The notes: generated by a model not told the origin, from the sequence alone. DNA of 64,000 bases from an uncultured Coriobacteriaceae bacterium (GCA_902778135.1 CACYWP010000010.1:38670-102669); one strand, 5' to 3'; positions 17,410-26,808 are shown, counted from the first letter of the stretch. Made by a program: numbers and translations.

Positions 17410-19857
17410 CTAGTGTTCGGGCCAGCCGGTGCCGACCACGGGGGGCTCGGGGCTGCTCCATTCGCCCAGCTTCGCGTTCGGCGCGGCGTCCAGCGTGAGG
17501 GGTGCCGTCACGCCCGCACGCAGGTTGCGCAGCGCCGCGAGGGCGATCATCGCGCCGTTGTCACCGCAGACCACCACGGGCGGCACGGTCACCCGCACCC
17601 CCATCCGGGCAAACCGCTCCTGGTAGGCCGACCGCAGTGCGGGGTTGGCCGCGACGCCACCGCCCACGCAGAAGTCGCTGACGCCGCACTCCTCGACCGC
17701 CGCCGCAGCCTTCGCCACCTGTACGTCCACGACGGCCGCCTGGAAGCTGGCGGCCAGGTCGGGCAGGTCGATGGCACGGCCGGCCTTGTTCTCGCCCTGG
17801 ATGTGCGTGATGACCGCGGTCTTCAGCCCCGACAGCGAGAAGCGGTAGTCATGGCTGTGCATCATCGCGCGCGGGAAGTTGATGGCGCGCGGGTTGCCCT
17901 CGGCCGCCAGACGGCTGATGGCCGGACCGCCCGGATAGCCCAGGCCCAGCGCCTTGGCAACCTTGTCAAAGGCCTCGCCCACCGCATCGTCGATGGTCTG
18001 GCCCAGAATCTCGTAGTCGCCCCAGGCCCTCACGAGCACCAGCATCGTGTTGCCGCCGCTGACGAGGCTGGCGACGAACGGCGGCTGGAGGTCCGGGGTC
18101 TCGAAGAGGTTCGCCAAAAGGTGCCCCTCCAGGTGATGGACCGGGATGAGGGGCAGGCCCGTCGCGGCGCAGAGCCCCTTGGCGAAGGCGACGCCCACCA
18201 CCAGGGCCCCGACGAGACCAGGGCCTGCGGTGACACCGATGCCGGCAAGGTCGGCCGGCGCCAGGGTGTCCACGCCGAAGTGCTCTCCCGCCTTTGCCAG
18301 CGTCTCTTCGAAGACTCCGACGATGGCCTCGGTGTGCTTGCGGCTGGCAATCTCGGGCACCACCCCGCCAAAGCGCGCGTGGAAGTCGATCTGGGTCGCC
18401 ACGACGTTGGCACAGATGTTGCCTTTCCCGTCAATGATGGCCAGGGCGGTCTCGTCGCAGCTGCTCTCGATGGCCAGCACCAGCGGCCCTGCAGCCTGGA
18501 TCGCCTCCTGCTGCCCCGACGTGCGCGGCAGGGGCAAGATGGGCCAAGGACGCACCGACGGTCGGGGCTCGGGACGGTCGCCCACGCGGTCCGCGTCCAC
18601 GGCCATGGGCAGGTTCGCAGTCATGATCAGGGCATGGTTGCCCGGGCCGTAGTAGTCGCGCCGCAACCCCACCTGCATGAACCCGAGGCTCTCATACAAT
18701 CCACAGGCCGCCTCGTTGCCCTCGTGCACCTCCAGCGAGATCTCGGAGGCACCCAGCGTCTGGCCGTCATAGGCCAGCCGGGTCAGCAGCCTCGTCGCGA
18801 TGCCCTCGTGGCGCCGCGCATGGTCGACCGCGATGTCCAGCACCTCCAGACGGTCGCCCGCCAGCAGGCCCCCGGCAAACCCGACGATGGTCCCCCGGTC
18901 ATGGGCCACCCACCAGGTCCGCCCCGGCTGGGTCAGCTCCTCCTCGAACATCGGCGCCGCCCAGGGCTCGTGGACGCCACCTTCGTAGGCACGCGCCTCG
19001 AGGGCCTCCACCTGGGCGATGTCGTTGACCGACATCGGTCGCAGCTGCAGGTGGATGCCGGCCAGGTCCTCCGCGACGCCCGATCCCTCGACGAACCCCG
19101 ACTGCCCCAAGCCCAGACGCTGTCGCTCGGCCTCCTCGGCATCGGACAGGCGCGTGTAGATGGGCAGGACCAGCGCCGGGTCGCCATTGTCCCGGACGGC
19201 GTCGCGTGGGGCTGCCTGCGCGGCACGCAGCAGCCCCTCCGATGACGGATGCCATACGTCCTCGTCGGCAAAGCGGGCAAATCCCGCCCCCTCGAAGCGC
19301 GCGCGATACTTCTTCAGGCCGTCACCCGTCAGCGTGATGGTGTCGCGGTCGCGGCGTGCGGCCCAGTCGTCGATGCACGCCTGAGTCTTGACCACGGTCT
19401 CGGCCACGAACAGGCGCTGGGGACCACCCTCGTCCACCTGATAGAGGCCCGGGTAGACCTCGCCGCGCATGGCGTCGCCGACCACGCCCACCAAGCCGCG
19501 GACCCCCGCGCCCCACGCATGCCACGCGGCCGCATCCAGCGTCGATGCGCCGTAGAGCGGAATGCCCAGACCACAGGACAGGCCCTTGGCCGTGGCGATG
19601 CCAATGCGCACGCCGGTGAACGACCCGGGTCCACGACCCACCAGCACCTCGTCGACGTCTGCCATCGTCAACCCCGCCTTGGCCAGCAGGTCCAGGGCGG
19701 TCGAGGTCAGCTCGACGTTGGTCTGGCGTCGGCACAGGTGGTCGCCCGTCGCAAGGATGCGCGGCCCCTTGGCTCCAAGCGCCGCGACAGAGCAGCACAG
19801 CATGTCGGTAGAGGTGTCAAGCGCAAGCACAATGCGCTGGTCAGAGGTGGTGTTCAT
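17410..19857 (-). CDS. tsaB/rimI/tsaD: TsaB-RimI-TsaD fusion: tRNA t6A37 synthesis with ribosomal-protein acetyltransferase
   Basis: 815 aa from the ATG at 19,857 (ribosome site AAAGG). It joins three normally separate proteins. Residues about 8-236 are TsaB (VLALDTSTD, GRGPGSFTGVRIGIATAKGL), the dimerisation partner. Residues about 270-416 are a GNAT acetyltransferase of the RimI type (DIAVDHARRHEGIATRLL and EGNEAACGLYESLGF), which acetylates ribosomal protein S18 in the family. From about 458 to the end is TsaD (AIESSCDETALAI, metal-binding HHLEGH, GGGVAANPALR), which transfers threonylcarbamoyl to A37 of ANN-decoding tRNAs. A proline/arginine-rich linker precedes TsaD. TsaE is encoded just upstream; no TsaC/Sua5 gene is in the window. 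Confidence 0.97.
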   Translation of the reverse strand: MNTTSDQRIVLALDTSTDMLCCSVAALGAKGPRILATGDHLCRRQTNVELTSTALDLLAKAGLTMADVDEVLVGRGPGSFTGVRIGIATAKGLSCGLGIPLYGASTLDAAAWHAWGAGVRGLVGVVGDAMRGEVYPGLYQVDEGGPQRLFVAETVVKTQACIDDWAARRDRDTITLTGDGLKKYRARFEGAGFARFADEDVWHPSSEGLLRAAQAAPRDAVRDNGDPALVLPIYTRLSDAEEAERQRLGLGQSGFVEGSGVAEDLAGIHLQLRPMSVNDIAQVEALEARAYEGGVHEPWAAPMFEEELTQPGRTWWVAHDRGTIVGFAGGLLAGDRLEVLDIAVDHARRHEGIATRLLTRLAYDGQTLGASEISLEVHEGNEAACGLYESLGFMQVGLRRDYYGPGNHALIMTANLPMAVDADRVGDRPEPRPSVRPWPILPLPRTSGQQEAIQAAGPLVLAIESSCDETALAIIDGKGNICANVVATQIDFHARFGGVVPEIASRKHTEAIVGVFEETLAKAGEHFGVDTLAPADLAGIGVTAGPGLVGALVVGVAFAKGLCAATGLPLIPVHHLEGHLLANLFETPDLQPPFVASLVSGGNTMLVLVRAWGDYEILGQTIDDAVGEAFDKVAKALGLGYPGGPAISRLAAEGNPRAINFPRAMMHSHDYRFSLSGLKTAVITHIQGENKAGRAIDLPDLAASFQAAVVDVQVAKAAAAVEECGVSDFCVGGGVAANPALRSAYQERFARMGVRVTVPPVVVCGDNGAMIALAALRNLRAGVTAPLTLDAAPNAKLGEWSSPEPPVVGTGWPEH

Positions 19858-19889
19858 CGTCGGCCTTTCTGGTGGTTTCGCAACCAACC

Positions 19890-19895
19890 AGTGTA
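19890..19895 (-). promoter_or_regulatory. Candidate -10 element for the tsaB/rimI/tsaD gene
   Basis: TACACT on the minus strand, 33 bases before the ATG at 19,857, in the 147-base gap after tsaE. No good -35 box is present, so a separate promoter is only possible. Confidence 0.3.
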
Positions 19896-20004
19896 GCCGC
19901 AACCCGCCATTGCGGGCCACATCACGCAAAACGGCCAGAGTTGGGTCGTTCGCTCCACGATGACGGGTATGTGGTACCAGCCTGCCCGACGCTCCGCCGT
20001 ACGA

Positions 20005-20487
20005 CTAGGCCAAGGCTGCCACCAGCTCCTCGGCGCGGGCACCGTGTGCCACCAGCCGCACCTCGCGCGGCGGCTCCTCGCCTGCCTGCACTTGGTCGTC
20101 CAGGCGCGTCAGGCACACGTCCAGCCGATCCGGGCCGATCTGGTCGGAGAACTGCTCGCCCCATTCGATGACGCAGGGGCCGTCGCCCTCCAGCGCGTCA
20201 TACAGACCGATGTCCTCCAGCTGGTCGGGGTCGTCCAGCCGGTACAGGTCGAAGTGGTAGAGCGGGGCGTCGGCACCCTCGTAGACCATCAGGATGTTGA
20301 AGGTTGGGCTGGTGACGTCGTCCTCGATGCCCATGCCGGCGGCGATGCCCTTGGTCAGCTGGGTCTTGCCCGCCCCCAGGTCGCCGGTCAGCACCAGTAC
20401 ATCGCCCGCCGAGAGCAGCGCACCCAGCCGGCGCCCCAGCGCAATCGTCTCCTCGGTCGCATTCGTCAGAAAACGAGCCTCATCCAT
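20005..20487 (-). CDS. tsaE: tRNA threonylcarbamoyladenosine biosynthesis ATPase TsaE
   Basis: 160 aa from the ATG at 20,487, which follows GAGGAGAAGGAC. The P-loop is TGDLGAGKTQLTKG, followed by SPTFNILMVYEG and HFDLYRLDDPDQLEDIG, all family hallmarks; WGEQF completes the core. It is the ATPase that resets the TsaB-TsaD complex in t6A synthesis. It sits between the family-4 uracil-DNA glycosylase gene and the TsaB/RimI/TsaD fusion on the same strand. Confidence 0.96.
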   Translation of the reverse strand: MDEARFLTNATEETIALGRRLGALLSAGDVLVLTGDLGAGKTQLTKGIAAGMGIEDDVTSPTFNILMVYEGADAPLYHFDLYRLDDPDQLEDIGLYDALEGDGPCVIEWGEQFSDQIGPDRLDVCLTRLDDQVQAGEEPPREVRLVAHGARAEELVAALA

Positions 20488-20540
20488 GTCCTTCTCCTCA
20501 GGTGAAACAAGCCGTCCGCACCACCGGCCCCAATCCCCCG

Positions 20541-20621
20541 GTTCGACCATCTGGGACGGTTCTCCTTGGTCGAATCATCTCAGACCTTTCGACCGTGGAG
20601 AACCGTCCCAGACGGTCGAAC
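20541..20621. repeat. Inverted pair of the dispersed intergenic repeat
   Basis: A forward copy (20,541-20,574, with CTTGGTCGAA on the right) and a reverse copy (20,587-20,621) flank a 12-base spacer TCATCTCAGACC. The arms differ at a few positions, so the pair is older or independently formed compared with 14,044-14,130. It lies between udg and tsaE. Confidence 0.93.
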
Positions 20622-20638
20622 GTCCCGGTCGGCATCCG

Positions 20639-21247
20639 TCAGCCCTGCACGGGATTGGCAGCCAGCCATGCACCCACCATGCGCATGTCGTCCTCCAGCA
20701 GGGGCAGCCAGTCCTGGTGGTAGATCGTCGCCGCCGGATGGAAGGTCGGGCACACCACGAAGTGGCCCGTCTGGTACAGCTGGCCACGGAGCTTCGTCAC
20801 GCCCAGCTCGGTGCGCAGCACGAACTGCGTCGCGAAGTTGCCCAGGCAGACGATGACGTCAGGCCAGATGGAGCGGATCTGCTCGCGCAGGAACGGCGAG
20901 CAGGCCTCGATCTCCTCGGGCCTGGGGTTGCGGTTGGAGGGTGGACGGCACTTGATGACGTTGGCGATGTAGATGTCCTCGCGCCGCAGCCCAGCCAGGG
21001 AGAGCAGGCTGTTCAGCCGCTGCCCGGCGGCGCCGACGAACGGCTCGCCCTGCAGGTCCTCGTTCTTTCCGGGGCCCTCGCCGATGAACATCACGCGCGC
21101 GTTCGGATTGCCCACGCCAAACACCAGGTTGGTGCGCGTCTCCCCCAGCGGGCACAGGCGGCAGTCGCCGAGCACCGCGCGGATCTCGTCCAGCGTCACC
21201 TCGCGCGGCCTCTGGTGGTCGTGTCCCGGTATCTGCATGATGGCCAT
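20639..21247 (-). CDS. Family-4 (4Fe-4S) uracil-DNA glycosylase
   Basis: 202 aa from the ATG at 21,247 with GAGGAGG five bases upstream; the frame stays open farther upstream but that part is non-coding. It removes uracil from DNA in base excision repair. Four cysteines at residues 29, 32, 100 and 116 match the iron-sulphur ligand spacing of family 4. The active-site motif GEGPGKNEDLQGEPFVGAAG (about 57-75) and the HPAAT motif near the C-terminus are present. It is placed inside the alr-tsaE cluster. Confidence 0.93.
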   Translation of the reverse strand: MAIMQIPGHDHQRPREVTLDEIRAVLGDCRLCPLGETRTNLVFGVGNPNARVMFIGEGPGKNEDLQGEPFVGAAGQRLNSLLSLAGLRREDIYIANVIKCRPPSNRNPRPEEIEACSPFLREQIRSIWPDVIVCLGNFATQFVLRTELGVTKLRGQLYQTGHFVVCPTFHPAATIYHQDWLPLLEDDMRMVGAWLAANPVQG

Positions 21248-21363
21248 GACGCCCTCCTCGTCCGCAAGGGAGGGTCGCTCCCTCTTCTGTCTCGGCACGT
21301 GTCCCCTCCCGTATCGAGCGATGGGCCGACCCCAGACGAAGGGCCCTCCCACCGTCTGGCACC

Positions 21364-22524
21364 TCAGACGTACACCTTTTCCATGCGCATGCCGAAGTTG
21401 CACGTCACCTCGTAGTTGATGGTGCCACGCAGCTGGGCCATCTCGTCGGCGGTGATGCGCTCGTCCCCATCCTCGCCGATGATGGTGACCAGGTCGCCCT
21501 CGGCAACCGGCGTCGCGCGGTGATACGACCTCGCGGGGTTGGTGTCCACCGCGAACATGCACTGGTCCATGCAGATGTTGCCCACCTGGCGCGCACGCTG
21601 GCCATGCACCAGCACGTCCATGCGTCCCGACAGCGAGCGGGACAGGCCGTCCGCATAGCCGATGGGTATGGTTGCGATCTGTATGTGCGGGGTGGGCACG
21701 CGGTAGTTCAGGCCATAGCTGACGCCCTCGCCCACCGCGGGATTGACCGCCCTGGTGATGCGGGTGCGGACGCTCATGGCAGGCTCCAGCGAGATGCGCG
21801 GCGCCGTGGACTCGGCCGGCTGCAGTCCGTACAGGCCGATGCCCGCGCGGCACATGTCGTTGTGCAGCTCGGGATGCAGGATGGTGCCAGGCGTGTTGTC
21901 GCAGTGGACCAAACCCACGTCGCAACCCGCGTCACGCAGCGCCGCGACGGTGTCCATGAAGCGCTTGGCCTGCAGCTTGAAGTCCCAGTCCTGGATCACG
22001 TCGGCCGTTGCGAAGTGCGTGAAGGTGCCTGCGCACGACAGCCCGCGGTGGAAGTCGATGAACCGGCGGAACTCGACCGCATCGTCAGGCAGCACGCCGA
22101 TGCGCGTCATGCCGGTGTCGATGGCCATGTGGTATCTGCCGACCTTGCCCGCGGCAGCGGCCCGCTCCCCGTACGCCAGCGCGAACTCGGTGGTGAACAC
22201 GGCAGGCATGATGTCGTAGGCGACCAGCGTGTCGATGGCGGTCTCGGGCGCCTGGTTGAGCATGAGGATGGGCCATTCGATGCCCGCCTGGCGCAGCTCC
22301 ACTCCCTCGGCCACCGTCGCAACGGCAAACTGGTCCGCCCCCGCGGAATGCATGGCCTTGGTGCACTCGATGGCACCGTGGCCATAGCCGTCCGCCTTCA
22401 CCGCGCACATCAGGCGCGTGCCGCGCCGCAGCAGCCCCTTGATGGCGCGGGTGTTCTTGCGCACCGCGTTCAAGTCGATCTCGACCCAGGCCCAGCGGTC
22501 GAGTGGTTCGGATGTCAGTGGCAT
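21364..22524 (-). CDS. alr: Alanine racemase
   Basis: 386 aa from the ATG at 22,524 with AAGGAGG ten bases upstream. A PLP enzyme making D-alanine for peptidoglycan. The PLP lysine is in AVKADGYGHGA near residue 43. The barrel has HMAIDTGMTRIGV and HCDNTPGTILHPELHNDMCRAGIGLYG, and the C-terminal domain supplies the catalytic tyrosine region VSYGLNYRVP and NICMDQCMFAVD. All expected residues are seen. It lies between nnr and udg, separated by gaps of about 100 and 116 bases. Confidence 0.97.
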   Translation of the reverse strand: MPLTSEPLDRWAWVEIDLNAVRKNTRAIKGLLRRGTRLMCAVKADGYGHGAIECTKAMHSAGADQFAVATVAEGVELRQAGIEWPILMLNQAPETAIDTLVAYDIMPAVFTTEFALAYGERAAAAGKVGRYHMAIDTGMTRIGVLPDDAVEFRRFIDFHRGLSCAGTFTHFATADVIQDWDFKLQAKRFMDTVAALRDAGCDVGLVHCDNTPGTILHPELHNDMCRAGIGLYGLQPAESTAPRISLEPAMSVRTRITRAVNPAVGEGVSYGLNYRVPTPHIQIATIPIGYADGLSRSLSGRMDVLVHGQRARQVGNICMDQCMFAVDTNPARSYHRATPVAEGDLVTIIGEDGDERITADEMAQLRGTINYEVTCNFGMRMEKVYV

Positions 22525-22624
22525 GGGCGCATCGCCTCCTTGCAGGCGACGGGCCAGGCACGTGCTGGCAGGAGGGCTTCCCGCCCACGCCCTTGGCCCG
22601 TCCCCCATCTCTTCGAAAGGGCCC

Positions 22625-24235
22625 TCACTCGTATTCGAGTCCCGCCATCATAGCGCGCTCCTCGATGGCGTCAACAGCAAGACCGATCATATCGATGACG
22701 TCGCCCGCCATGACCCCGCGCGAGCCATAGCGCTCGGCCGCCATCAACGCGGCGTGCCCGTGTATCTCGCAGGCCAGCGCGGCCAGCAGCGGCAGGTCGG
22801 TGCCATCCACCTCGCCGCGTGCCAGCAGCGTCGCCATGATGCCACCCAGCACATCACCCGACCCGGCCGTCGCCAGCGACGCGGGGCCCGGCTTGGGCAG
22901 GATCGCCGCCTCGACGCCCACGCAGGCGCTCGCGTTGCCCTTGGCAAGGATGGCCAGCTCGTTGCCCCCGTCGGACCACACGATCCTGCGTGCGGCGTCC
23001 AGCATGGCCGTCAGCGAGTCGGGCGGGGTGTCCGCCAGGCCGATCAGGCGGCCCAGCTCCCCGCGGTGGGGCGTCATGATGATGGGGGCGGGACGCCGCA
23101 GCACCTCGGGGAAGTCCTCCAGCTGACCCGAGGTCAGCCTCGAGATGCAGTTGAGCGCGTCGGCATCGACGACCAGCTTGGCATCGGAGTTGAGCAGGGC
23201 GGACACCACGGCCACGGTACCGGACGAGACGCGCATGCCCGGGCCGACCAGCGTCGCGCTGCGGCGTTCTGCCAGTTTGACCACCAGGTCTGCGGCGCGG
23301 TTCGAGAACGCTCCGTCGGGCTCGGCGGGCAACCCCACCACCGGTATCTCCATCATGCGGGACTGCACGATGCCGACGATGGGCTCGGGCACCGCCAGCG
23401 TGACATAGCCCGCCCCGGCGCGCGCGGCCGCCAGAGCGGCCATCATCGGCGCTCCGGTAAAGCGCGTCGAGCCGCCCACCACGAGCACCGACCCACGCGT
23501 GAACTTGTCGACAGACGTCGTCGGCGGGGCGATGACCGCCTGGTAGTCACCAAGGTCGGCACGCCACGCCACCGGGTCGGCCTCGATGGCCAGCTGCTCG
23601 GTCTGCTCGGCCAGCGGTGCCACGACGATGGCACCGCACACGTCGCGGCCCTCGTCGGACAGCAGCCCGGGCTTGAGCGTCAGCATCGTGATGGTCTCGT
23701 CGGCGATCACGGACGGTCCCTCGGCATGGCCCGTCTGGGCGGAGAGGCCGCTGGGAACGTCGACGGCCAGCACGCGCGCACCGCAGGCGTTGATGCAGTC
23801 GATCCAGATGTCGAAGGGTGCGTGCGCGACCCCATGGAAGCCCGTGCCGAACATGCAGTCCATGACCACGTCGGTCTGCTCGAGCAGGCTCTCCACGTCA
23901 GAGCGCGGCGGGGCGACGAGCGCCTGGACCCCCACCTCCAACGCGCTCTGGGCAACCATGCGCGCCAGGTCGCTGTGGATGTCCTCCGCCTCGATCGGGG
24001 TGATGACCGTCACGCGCACGCCCTTGCGCAGCAGCTCCTCGGCGGCCACCCACCCATCGCCGCCATTGTTGCCAAAGCCGCAGAACACCGTCACGTGCTG
24101 CAGGTCGCCCATGGCCAGGACCTCGCCCGCGGCGGCCGATCCGGCACGGTGCATCAGCTCGGAGATGCTGACGCCAACCTTGGTCAGGTTCTCCTCGAGC
24201 ATCCGCACGTCCTCGACGTTCAGAACTGGCTGCAT
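22625..24235 (-). CDS. nnr: Bifunctional NAD(P)H-hydrate epimerase / ADP-dependent dehydratase
   Basis: Repairs hydrated NAD(P)H. 536 aa from the ATG at 24,235, with AAGGAGA eight bases upstream. The N-terminal YjeF epimerase domain (about 1-215) has FCGFGNNGGDGWVAAEELL and VDVPSGLSAQTG. The C-terminal ribokinase-like dehydratase has GGSTRFTGAPMMAALAAARAGAGYVTLA, TPHRGELGRLIG and the catalytic ATAGSGDVLGGIMATLLARG. Both halves look intact. It is found upstream of alr, as in many actinobacterial acpS-nnr-alr-tsaE clusters. Confidence 0.97.
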   Translation of the reverse strand: MQPVLNVEDVRMLEENLTKVGVSISELMHRAGSAAAGEVLAMGDLQHVTVFCGFGNNGGDGWVAAEELLRKGVRVTVITPIEAEDIHSDLARMVAQSALEVGVQALVAPPRSDVESLLEQTDVVMDCMFGTGFHGVAHAPFDIWIDCINACGARVLAVDVPSGLSAQTGHAEGPSVIADETITMLTLKPGLLSDEGRDVCGAIVVAPLAEQTEQLAIEADPVAWRADLGDYQAVIAPPTTSVDKFTRGSVLVVGGSTRFTGAPMMAALAAARAGAGYVTLAVPEPIVGIVQSRMMEIPVVGLPAEPDGAFSNRAADLVVKLAERRSATLVGPGMRVSSGTVAVVSALLNSDAKLVVDADALNCISRLTSGQLEDFPEVLRRPAPIIMTPHRGELGRLIGLADTPPDSLTAMLDAARRIVWSDGGNELAILAKGNASACVGVEAAILPKPGPASLATAGSGDVLGGIMATLLARGEVDGTDLPLLAALACEIHGHAALMAAERYGSRGVMAGDVIDMIGLAVDAIEERAMMAGLEYE

Positions 24236-24272
24236 GGGGTCACTCTCCTTCTTCGCGTGGTCCACGCCAACC

Positions 24273-24278
24273 ATGATA
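24273..24278 (-). promoter_or_regulatory. Candidate -10 element for nnr
   Basis: TATCAT within GCTATCATGG, about 40 bases before the nnr ATG and behind the acpS hairpin. The same ten bases occur before guaA. No -35 box is obvious. Confidence 0.3.
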
Positions 24279-24314
24279 GCGATTCTCCGGCTCCCGCCAC
24301 GGCACGCTTGGCAG

Positions 24315-24349
24315 AGACGCGTGCCACCCCGATGAGGTGACACGCGTCT
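24315..24349 (-). terminator. Hairpin between acpS and nnr
   Basis: AGACGCGTG and CACGCGTCT with a second short stem (CACC with GGTG) beyond one mismatch. It lies in the 228-base gap after acpS and suggests that glmS-acpS and nnr-alr form separate transcripts. There is no T run, so it may not terminate fully. Confidence 0.45.
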
Positions 24350-24462
24350 GACCTGCGTCTTTATGGGAAGGTGCCGGAGTCGTGCGAGCCGTTCGGGAAC
24401 GAGGCCCGCACGTCGCGCATTTCCGTCGGCCCGGGAGCCGCCCTCCGACGCCCGAGTGGCCC

Positions 24463-24954
24463 CTACAGGTTGCCCTGCAGGCGCTCCAGCTCCTCGATGA
24501 CCGTGCGCGCCTGCTTGAACGACGACATCAGCTCCTGCTGGGGGTCGCGCTCGACCTTGGGCTGGGGGCGCACCTCGTCGGTCACCAGCAGCGCCATGGC
24601 CGTCGCGACGTCATGGGTGAACGACAGCGACAGGGCGATCTCCACGACGCCCCTTTCGCGCGCCACCTCCTGCACCCTTCCCCTCAGCACCGCCACCGGT
24701 CGGCCGTTCGCATCGATCGCGACCGAGACGTCCTTGCGTCCGACGCCCTGTCCGAAACCACAGCCCAATGCCTTCAGCACCGCCTTGCGCGCGGCGAAGC
24801 GCGCGGCGTAGTGCTCCGCGGGCCGGGCCGTGCCCTCGCAGAAGCGCCGCTCCTCGTCGGTGAACATCCGAGAGGCGAACGACGCATGCCGTGCGAGGGC
24901 ACGCTCCATGCGGGAGATCTCGAGAATGTCTATGCCAACGCCCGCGGACGGCAC
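24463..24954 (-). CDS. acpS: Holo-[acyl-carrier-protein] synthase
   Basis: Transfers phosphopantetheine from CoA to ACP. 163 aa from a GTG that begins 3 bases after the glmS stop codon, with GGAG inside the end of glmS. Motifs: VGIDILEISRMERAL (Asp of the Mg site) and FTDEERRFCEG followed by HYAARFAARKAVLKALG. About the first 122 residues match the normal family length. The final 40 residues (PQPKVERDPQQELMSSFKQ and on) are an added charged helix of unknown role. It is translationally coupled to glmS. Confidence 0.95.
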   Translation of the reverse strand: MPSAGVGIDILEISRMERALARHASFASRMFTDEERRFCEGTARPAEHYAARFAARKAVLKALGCGFGQGVGRKDVSVAIDANGRPVAVLRGRVQEVARERGVVEIALSLSFTHDVATAMALLVTDEVRPQPKVERDPQQELMSSFKQARTVIEELERLQGNL

Positions 24955-24957
24955 GTG

Positions 24958-26808
24958 CTACTCCACCGTGACGGACTTGGCCAGGTTGCGTGGCTTGTCC
25001 ACGTCGTAGCCGCGGTCGCGCGCCACGTAGCGTGCCAGCAGCTGCAGGTGGATGACGGAGATGGCCGGCACGAGCAGCTGATCGGGGCACTGCGGGATCC
25101 ACAGCACCTCCTGGCACATCTTGGCCACCTTCTCGTCGCCGTCGGTCGCCACGGCCACGACCACCGCGCCACGGGCCAGGCACTCCTGGATGTTGGAGAC
25201 GGTCTTGTCGTGCACGTGGTCGGCCGGGACGACGGCCACCACGGGGAATCCCGGCTCGATGAGCGAGATGGGGCCATGCTTCATCTCACCGGAGGGATAG
25301 GCCTCCGCATGCAGGTAGCTGATCTCCTTCAGCTTGAGTGCGCCCTCGTAGGCGGTGGTGGCGCTGACGTTGCGCCCCAGGAACAGCGAGCTCGTCTTGT
25401 CGCGGAAGCGGGCGGCTGCCTGCTTGTCCTGCCAGCGACGGGACAGGACCTCGCGCATCAGGTCGGGGAGCTGCTCGAACTCGTGGAAGTGCTTCTGGAC
25501 CTCGTCGAGCGTCATGTTGCCGTTGGCCAGGGCGAGACGCAGGGCCAACAGGTAGGAGGCCACCATCTGGGCGGTGTAGGCCTTGGTGGAGGCCACGGCG
25601 ATCTCGGGTCCGGCCTGGATGTACAGGGCGCCATCGGCCTCGCGCGCGGCAGTGGAGCCCAGCACGTTGGTGATGGCGAAGACGTTGCAGCCCATGCCAC
25701 GCATGCGGCGGGCGGCGGACAGCGTGTCGGCCGTCTCGCCCGACTGGGTGATGACGAGGCACATGGTGTGGTCCGTCACCAGATAGTCCTCGTTGTAGTT
25801 GAACTCGCTGGCGTACTCGACCTCGACGGGGACCTTGGCCCAGCGCTCGATGGCCGTCTTGGCGACGAGGCCCACATGGTAGGAGGTGCCACAGGCGATG
25901 ATCACGATCTTGTCGACGGCGGCAAGCTCCGAGCGCGACAGGGACAGCTCGTCCAGCTCGATGCCGTGCTCGCCGAGGCGCCCTGCCAGCAGGCGCTCGA
26001 TGGCCTCGGGCTGCTCGCTGATCTCCTTTGCCATGAAGTCGGAGTACCCGCCCATCTTGGCCGCCGAGGCATCCCAGTCGATGTCGAAGGAGTTCGGGTT
26101 CGTCACGGGACGACCGTTGCGGTCGCGGATCGTGATGGTGCCGTCGGCCTGGAGCGTCGCCACGTCATAGTCGTTCAGCTGCAGGACATGCGAGGTGACG
26201 CTGGCCAGGGGCATGACGTCGGAGGCCGCATAGGCGCCGTCCTCGGTGCTGGCGACCACGAGCGGCGAGCCGTTGCGCGTGCACACGATGGTGCCGGGGC
26301 AATCCGCGCAGATGACGCCCAGGGCCCAGCTTCCCTCCAGCCGGTCGGCCGCGTTGCGCACGGCCAGGGCGAGGTCGCCCTTGGCGGGGCCGTCGAGGGC
26401 CTCCTGGATGAGATGCGGGATAACCTCGGTGTCGGTGTCGGAGACGAAGGTGTGGCCAGATGCCATCAGCTCGCGACGCAGGTCCTGGAAGTTCTCGATG
26501 ATGCCGTTGTGGACGACCGCGATGCGACCGGTTCCATCCAGATGCGGGTGCGCGTTGCGGTCGGTGGGGGCACCGTGGGTCGCCCAGCGGGTGTGCCCGA
26601 TGCCGCACGTCCCCACCGGATTGGCGGCCGTGGCGCGCTCGCGCAGCGTGGCAACGCGACCGGCGCACTTGACGCCATGCAGGTTGCCCGAGGGCGAGAC
26701 CACCTGGATGCCCGCCGAGTCGTAACCGCGATACTCGAGCGTCTGCAATCCGTCCAGCAGCCAATTGACGGCCTGGTTCCTACCGGTATATCCAACTACT
26801 CCACACAT
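24958..26808 (-). CDS. glmS: Glutamine-fructose-6-phosphate aminotransferase (isomerising)
   Basis: Makes glucosamine-6-phosphate, the first step to UDP-GlcNAc. 616 aa from the ATG at 26,808, where GGAGG lies seven bases upstream. That start leaves Cys2 of MCGVVGYTG as the N-terminal nucleophile after methionine removal, which confirms the choice. The glutaminase domain includes GIGHTRWATHGAP and HNGIIENF. Two SIS domains follow (ACGTSYHVGLVAK, ITQSGETADTLSA, STKAYTAQM), and the end is DKPRNLAKSVTVE. glmM for the next step is at 37.6-39.0 kb. No glmS ribozyme core was recognised in the leader. Confidence 0.98.
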   Translation of the reverse strand: MCGVVGYTGRNQAVNWLLDGLQTLEYRGYDSAGIQVVSPSGNLHGVKCAGRVATLRERATAANPVGTCGIGHTRWATHGAPTDRNAHPHLDGTGRIAVVHNGIIENFQDLRRELMASGHTFVSDTDTEVIPHLIQEALDGPAKGDLALAVRNAADRLEGSWALGVICADCPGTIVCTRNGSPLVVASTEDGAYAASDVMPLASVTSHVLQLNDYDVATLQADGTITIRDRNGRPVTNPNSFDIDWDASAAKMGGYSDFMAKEISEQPEAIERLLAGRLGEHGIELDELSLSRSELAAVDKIVIIACGTSYHVGLVAKTAIERWAKVPVEVEYASEFNYNEDYLVTDHTMCLVITQSGETADTLSAARRMRGMGCNVFAITNVLGSTAAREADGALYIQAGPEIAVASTKAYTAQMVASYLLALRLALANGNMTLDEVQKHFHEFEQLPDLMREVLSRRWQDKQAAARFRDKTSSLFLGRNVSATTAYEGALKLKEISYLHAEAYPSGEMKHGPISLIEPGFPVVAVVPADHVHDKTVSNIQECLARGAVVVAVATDGDEKVAKMCQEVLWIPQCPDQLLVPAISVIHLQLLARYVARDRGYDVDKPRNLAKSVTVE

